Source of the DNA: Calliphora vicina
Lineage: Eukaryota > Arthropoda > Insecta > Diptera > Calliphoridae
Length of the DNA stretch: 64,000 bases
Direction: 5' to 3'
NCBI RefSeq assembly: GCF_958450345.1
Contig: NC_088784.1
Coordinates: forward strand, 41,230,278-41,294,277
Both the position numbers and the translations under genes were made by a program. Below are positions 58,405 to 64,000 of the stretch, piece after piece (positions within the stretch are counted from its first letter, which is position 1; each line of letters begins with the position of its first letter). The notes below the pieces were generated by a model, which made no database searches, had not been told where the DNA came from, and was given only the letters and a program-made list of their open reading frames with translations.

Positions 58405-58640
58405 CACAGAGAAAACAGATTTGTGATAGCAACCGAATTTGTTGCCAATCGAATGATTTCGGTTGCACACATAGAATTTGTCAGTTCTACCAACAGAAAG
58501 TCAGTTGATAAAGAAGAATTTCAGTTGAAGTAACCAAACTTTAGTTACCCCTTACAAAATATTGTAGTCATAACTGTAAAATTCGGTCACTAAGATAGAA
58601 CTATTCGATCGGTTGCTAGCACGAATCTGTTTTCTCTGTG
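58405..58640. mobile_element. 240-bp MITE with CACAGAGAA termini, copy 2
   Basis: CACAGAGAAAACAGATT at 58405 and its near-exact inverse ending at 58640. Inside, 'gatagcaaccgaatttgttg' and 'cggttgctagcacgaatctg' mirror each other. Same length class and internal order as copy 1 at 14098-14344. Confidence 0.8.
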
Positions 58641-59494
58641 CTAAATTTTGCGAAATAGTCTTCTCAAACAAACTAAACTTTTATTTCAGTTTACATAATT
58701 TTTCTTCCATACAAACGGGGCAATCCTAATGTATAGGTATCTATGTACTACACATTTAGTGTTGATGCACATGTATGAGTGCAACACAACATTAACTATA
58801 CAACTAGGAAGAAAAAAAATAAAAGAATTGTACAACGGCAAAAACTATGAGGTTTTTCCGTTGATGTGCGAATAATATGAAACAAATTGCAATACACCAT
58901 AGTGACAGCATTTCCCGTTGCTCGTTTGTTTACGCTGTCACATCTTGCATAGTACGAGTAAAATCATTCTTTCCAATGATACGAACATATACTGTTAATC
59001 TGTAGGATACATATTATTCGCATAGTTCTCTTAGCTCTCATATTGTTCTTTCTTGTAATAGTCTTTTGGTTGTTACTGTCACCGTCGTCGTTGCTTTTGT
59101 TTTATTCTTCGACAGGCAGCATTATTCTGTGTGGAATACATCATATAAACACACACTCATATATCTACAATATTAAATTTAGAAAGCTTTCATAAAAATA
59201 TATACATATGAACATGTAAATATGTTCCAAGTATGTATAAACTTTTACATACTTATGGATGTGTGTACATTAGGGTAGTCAATTTTAACTGAATTGTAGT
59301 TGAATAAAGTTCAAAAAATTTTACTGTTCGCATGAGTAAAAATGATTACTCAAGCAATTAAATTGTTTGAAAATGTACCCCAAAAATAATTTGTACCACT
59401 GTAATACTTGTCTATATCTGAGAATCCGGAATATAGTATATTATTGCACACCTCCATACTTTCGTACATGAATGTACTATGTGCAACAAGGCAT
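58641..59494. other. AT-rich non-coding stretch
   Basis: No gene recognised. 'acattagggtagtc' at 59268 resembles a hAT-type left end (compare 59503), but no partner terminus or duplication was found. Confidence 0.5.
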
Positions 59495-59639
59495 ATAATC
59501 ATTAGGGTATTCATTCGAGTAATAATCGTTCGATTAATCGAATAATTATTCGAACAATTTAAAAACTACCATTTTAATTACAACAATTTTATGTAGAATA
59601 ATATATTACTTAAAGTTCAACAGCAGTAAGGAAATTCGG

Positions 59640-60240
59640 CTCATTTGCCAAAATATGGCCAAAAAATTAATTTTTATCGAAAATCGGAAAATTTAAATCA
59701 CAGGTACGGAAGAACTATAGGAGGTATTGTCATACTTTTTCACATTTTTATTCCCTATTATATTCTCAATAAATCCCAATGTGATAACCAAAAAACCAAC
59801 AAAATTTTTTAAAATTTGAAATTGGAGTTGTGAAACTGTCGTTAAAAAAATTTAATTTTTTGGTCATACCTGCTTATAGGTTAACGGTATCCGAAGAAGA
59901 CAGAAACTCATATACAAGTAAATATGGATATATTTTAAGTAAAAATGTTTTAGTAGCTTGAGACACGTTAATGGCCTGGCGATTTTTTAATATCTTTAAA
60001 ATTTTTTAACCAATTTTTGTGTTTTATATCTTATTAGAACGACAATTGCGTACACATTTCGATTCTTTTAAAAAACTGAAAAATAGCATTTCTCCCCTTG
60101 TAAATAACGAAAAAACGCAATTTAAGGCCCCGTGGCTTAGGGAAGGCGTGGTCGTAGGGGCGTAACATTTTACATGAGTTATATTCAAGTCCTTAACTTT
60201 TATACAAAAGAAAATCTACTTGTTAAGGAACACTCTAATG
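59640..60240 (-). repeat. Family C interspersed repeat, copy 4 (inverse), inside the hAT element
   Basis: 'ttcccta ttatattctcaataaatccc' wording (in part), 'gaaactgtcgttaaaaaaat', 'cacgttaatggcctggcgat' and 'acacatttcgattcttttaa' match the inverse of 33400-33960. Ends at 'ggaacactctaatg' (60229), the inverse of the TAGAGTGTCC motif left of copy 1. Confidence 0.75.
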
Positions 60241-60243
60241 CAC

Positions 60244-60404
60244 ATATCGATGGCTTAATATAAAAAGGACCTAACTCGTGTTTTTGTATGTCCTGACTTT
60301 TTGGCTAATTATGATATATGATCGGACCATTTATCGATATAAACGAAAATGTCGACATACAAAAAAAACACGAGTTATTGCTTTTTATATTAAGCCATCG
60401 ATAT
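60244..60404. repeat. 161-bp foldback inside the hAT element
   Basis: ATATCGATGGCTTAATATAA at 60244 is matched by its exact inverse ending at 60404. Pairing continues inward through 'actcgtgttttt' and 'tgtatgtc', giving arms of about 54 bases with a few indels. Confidence 0.85.
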
Positions 60405-60639
60405 TTTTTTAAATTTATTAAATTGCTTAAAATTTCTCATTCTTATTCTCTCATTCTATAAATGTATAAATATTACTGAAAGAAGTTACAATTCTAAAAA
60501 CAAGTTTTTCAAAATGTTTAATTTAGGACTTGAATCAATGCAAATAAAAGGTAGGGGATAAAATATTTGTTATTTAGTAAAAAAAGGCTGAATGATTTTA
60601 GAAGTGATTTCAAAACAGAAATTTTAGCGTCTAAACATG

Positions 60640-61010
60640 AACATATGCTGGCGAAATGTTAGCAGAATCACAATTAATAATCAAGATATTAACTTAGATT
60701 AGAGTGGTGTTGCAATTGATGGCGAATATGATTTTAAAACGATAGACGAAAGTGATATTGAGGATGACATTTATAATGATAAAGTTGAAATATAGGAAGG
60801 TCATGGTCTAAAAAAATATATTAATATAAGTGATGCTATTAACCGCGTACGTAAGTAAGTACGTAATAAATCTAATGATAAACACAAAATATTGCAAACT
60901 TATGTTTTGTTGCAAGAAAAGCAAGGAGTTCGTCTTATACATGATGTTAAACATCGTTGTCTAACAAGGTAATAAACTTTTTGCGTATTTATAAATGCGT
61001 CAATCATGCA
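60640..61010 (+). pseudogene. hAT transposase remnant
   Basis: With several stops the plus strand reads 'TIDESDIEDDIYNDKVEI', then 'KILQTYVLLQEKQGVRLIHD', 'DVKHRCLTR' and, in another frame, 'FLRIYKCVNHALSDNLKSL'. This is the hAT pattern 'LxxDvkTRWNSTxxMLeRFLelkxxIxxAL' ahead of the C-terminal dimerisation domain, with the Trp-Asn-Ser part lost. Its place inside an element with hAT termini and an 8-bp duplication supports the reading. It cannot encode a working enzyme. Confidence 0.65.
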
Positions 61011-61099
61011 CTGTCTGACAATTTAAAATCTCTTATTCGAATTATTCGTTTTATTCGAACAAGAGAAAAATCGAATAATTTCAATACCCTAATAATCAT

Positions 61100-62434
61100 G
61101 TTATCTACCTTTAAATGCATGTGTTGAACATGTTTAAATTTTATGAAAATTCAAAATTTTTTTTTAAAGAATTCCGTAAAGCATAGATAGTTAAGGGGAT
61201 AAAGGTCCTAACTGCTATTCCCAAAAATGTTTCTGTTATACTCCATAAACCTATAATTAGTTTATGCATTCTATTGTTAAGGTATATGAACTAAAAAAAA
61301 ATAAAATGGGTTTTAAGGACTATTTTCAACTTTTCTTATGCTCTTATTTCATTTGTCTATGATTGGTAGTTGTTTTAAACGTTCATGCTTATCTTTTCTA
61401 TACATATTTACAATGTAACATGTACATATCCTTACAAAATATGTACGTGTAAAAGTTCCAATGTACGTGTAACTATAAAAAATAATATACAAAATTATAC
61501 TCAAGTGTATAATTTTGCATGTCTCTCATATCGTTTTGAATTAATTTCATTTTGACAATACTTAATGTAAAAATGTTGTTTGTCGAAAAATAATTGAAAT
61601 ACATGTATATAAGATGTGTTCATTTATTTTCGCAACGAGTAAGGAAATTCCAAAATATTACAAAATTAGAGGGCGGAAAATTACAATTTAGAGGGGTCAG
61701 ATTTTTTAGCATAACAAGAATTAAATTAAAAATAAAATGCACAGAACAACACACTGACATGTTAGATTTAATAGTAACAAATGCTGAATATTTAAACAAA
61801 ATCGGATAATGTTAAGAGATTGCACATTTTATTCGAATTTTCGAGTCCAGTTTCAAAGTGGAAATATTAAAAGAAAAAAATATTTAATTTTATTCACCCA
61901 TAGATATTTAAATATTAAAATATTCTGCCATCGATAAAACCATTATAATTTGATAGTAATAAAAACAAGGAAAGAAATTTTGTTTTTGGTCACAAATTTT
62001 TAAAAATTATTTCTTGAAAAAGCATTTTTATATTAATGAAACGACTATTTCTTTGGATTTAATTTTTACGATTTCCAAGACAGCGGAAAATTATTATCCA
62101 AGACAGCGAAAAATTACGGAATTAGTTTTTTAACAACAATGTATACTATTAGACCAATAAAACATGATAATAAACTTTGAAATGATCCAAAAAATTTGAA
62201 ATTTTTTTTTCAAAATGATCTTGTTGAAAAACACATAGGAAGACATCATTTTCAAAAGTCGGTTTACTTGACATGGAATCCCCCATATATAAATAAGAAA
62301 AACAAACTAAATATTTGTAACGGTTTTTAAGTGCATTTTTACTTATTGTAATGTTTTGTATTAAGTTTTTGCTGGATATATGACAGTATAATAAAAGTGA
62401 ATGCAAAGCAGGGAACGAATTTGTATTCTGGAGA
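61100..62434. other. AT-rich non-coding stretch
   Basis: No exon recognised. At about 61640-61860 lies an interspersed repeat ('aacaaatgctgaatatttaa', 'acaaaatcggataatgtt', 'gcacattttattcgaatttt') shared in part with 27230 and 55470. Small frames there are repeat translation. Confidence 0.5.
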
Positions 62435-62535
62435 GTTATTTCGTAATTCGATTCGAAAAGATAATCGTTTGAAATTACATGTTTTAGACATTGTGATTCG
62501 AAACTATTTACGTTCGAATCGAATTACAAAATAAC
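62435..62535. mobile_element. 101-bp foldback MITE
   Basis: GTTATTTCGTAATTCGATTC at 62435 is answered by its inverse (one mismatch) ending at 62535. Arms are 23 bases, and pairing weakens toward the centre. No coding capacity. Target duplication unclear. Confidence 0.7.
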
Positions 62536-64000
62536 CACCCATTATTTTAGTTTCAAAACTATGGTCATAGAGAAACATAAAGCGGAAACTAGAAAAAATC
62601 TCCAAAAAATTACCCAAAATATTCACACACACTAGTGTTGTTTTTGTTTTCACATAGTTTTTTCTACTAATACATTATCACCAATTAAGTTTCTGACAAC
62701 AGAGTTAGGTCTTTGACAGGAGAGTTTCCGCTCTAAGTCTATTCTCTATGACTATGGTCACAATCAAAAGAGAATAATAAAAACCAGAGTATTAATTAGA
62801 AAATTTCCTTGAATTTGGCACTTAGCATATATTATGAGTAAATCTTATTAGAATTTAAAATGTTCAATATTTGTTTCTAGTAGCCTACTATGCATACAAG
62901 GAAACATTGAAAACTTACCATACAATTTTCTTTTGTTAATTCAAAATGATTAATTTTTGTTTTATTCTGTTGTCTTGGCTAAATAAAGTACATACTAGTT
63001 GTGTGTACTTCTAATCTCAAATAATGCTAGTACGAATAAAAAGTTTTTCTTTTTTTCTTTTTAGATTCATTACAAAAAAAATGCAAAAACTTTTACCACA
63101 CGTGATTAACTTAACCAAGTTTCCTTGTTTTTTTTTTTTTGTTTTTTGTTAGAAATTCTAATCATTAGTATTATATTGTCATCGTCTTGAGAATACTTAA
63201 AAAGAAAATTAGTAACTCTGTACACACATACAGAATGTTGGATAAATACACACAAGAGAGAACATGAAAAAGGTCTAATGAAGGCGGCCGGACAACAACA
63301 ATGTTCAATTACAATTAGCAGTGAAAGATACGACTGAATTACAGTCACAAATGGAAATAATCAAAAATGTCTGTATGCTAAATTTCACTCACTCACTCTT
63401 TAAATCTCTCTCGACTTTCACTCAATCGTTTGAATGTTCATGGATATCGTTAACTGGAATGCAATACGTCCAATTTAGCATTGTGAAAGTTTTTCATACA
63501 GAATTTTAAAAATAATTTTTCGTTGGTGTTTCTCGATCTGGGGATTCAAACATGTGGTCTGATAAAGTGGATCAGAATTTAACAAAAAACCTAGATTTGC
63601 TTTTTTTTGTTAGTTAAATCAGTTTGAATTTTAGCTAACGATATGCATGTGCACAGTACCGTCGATTTAAAGGAAACTTGCTATAATCGAATAAAATTTA
63701 ATGAAATAATAACGAGAGAAAGCAAAGTAAGAAGCAAAAAGAATATGGAAATAAAAAAAAATGAAATTCGCAAAGATTTTGGCTTAATTTAAAGTAATCA
63801 CAAAGAATACAATTAAACATTCAATCGTATTGAAAAATTGCATTCAAAATTAAATCAAGTGCAAAAATACAAGTAGAGAAAACAGTTCTTTCATCTTTGT
63901 GCCTCTTTGATCAATTGAGAAATTGCATCTCTGTACAACTACAGGCACAATCACTATTGTAGCTACAAAAAAATATGAAAGCAAAAACAAAAACATCAAT
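62536..64000. other. AT-rich non-coding stretch to window edge
   Basis: No gene or element supported. T-run at 63127-63140. The frames at 63106-63348 and 63321-63509 lack splice context and domain features. Confidence 0.5.

Larger units (their letters stand above)
59503..61091 (-). mobile_element. hAT element with perfect 8-bp duplication and transposase remnant, nested insertions inside
   Basis: Termini TAGGGTATT (59503) and AATACCCTA (ending 61091) are inverted, and the subterminal ends are rich in ATTCGAATAAT. Perfect 8-bp duplications ATAATCAT flank it (59495-59502 and 61092-61099). Two other sequences sit inside: an inverse family C segment (about 59640-60240) and a small foldback (60244-60404). 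The transposase remnant reads on the plus strand. Strand is given as minus only because of the family C orientation; the element itself has no certain polarity. Confidence 0.85.

Overview
The window reads as a piece of a large dipteran genome, most likely a calyptrate fly (blow fly, house fly or relative). This is inferred from strong A+T richness, CATA/TATG and TG microsatellites, very long non-coding stretches, and many copies of DINE-1/mini-me-like elements with their TA...(GTCY)n cores. There is no bacterial-style gene organisation. Almost all open reading frames are chance frames in AT-rich DNA or translations of simple repeats.

Only one stretch looks like host protein-coding sequence: a 185-base internal exon on the minus strand at 36130-36314, with a good acceptor and a consensus GTAAGT donor. 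Its 61 complete codons encode a Pro/Asn/Tyr-rich segment that I could not assign to a named gene. If it is real, most of the window on both sides is intron of one minus-strand gene, with at least 27 kb upstream and 36 kb downstream without another exon I can recognise.

The rest is a dense record of transposable elements. Left third (1-22 kb): a CCCAGCAGTT-ended inverted-repeat family (copies near 1, 10.4, 13.0, 22.6 and 53.3 kb), a dead Tc1 transposase (2.0-2.8 kb), a hAT-type foldback MITE with 8-bp target duplications (6.3-6.9 kb), a Jockey-like LINE tail (7 kb), a possible solo LTR (9.3-9.7 kb), a 240-bp MITE (14.1 kb, second copy at 58.4 kb), a tRNA-derived SINE (15.1-15.3 kb) and a family with ~360-bp tandem units (17, 20 and 42 kb). 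Middle third (21-46 kb): DINE-1/mini-me-like elements of two subfamilies (21.1, 24.1, 27.3, 27.7, 30.4, 32.3, 43.2 and 44.9 kb), one of them with a hugely expanded GTCT array. The same third holds an AT-rich interspersed family ('family C') that carries nested insertions, including a 967-bp near-palindromic foldback element with a perfect 9-bp target duplication. Right third (46-64 kb): an RTE-like LINE tail, a dead DD37E mariner-type transposase, tandem palindromic units (50.9-51.5 kb), two hAT-type insertions with perfect 8-bp target duplications (56.3 and 59.5 kb), and small hairpins.

No rRNA, functional tRNA gene, CRISPR array or novel multi-gene system is visible. The most interesting material is structural: microsatellite and minisatellite growth inside DINE/mini-me elements, long foldback elements whose target-site duplications can be verified against intact copies in the same window, and tRNA-like sequence carried in an inverted-repeat element. 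All similarity statements come from reading the sequence and from memory of family motifs; no database search was run.
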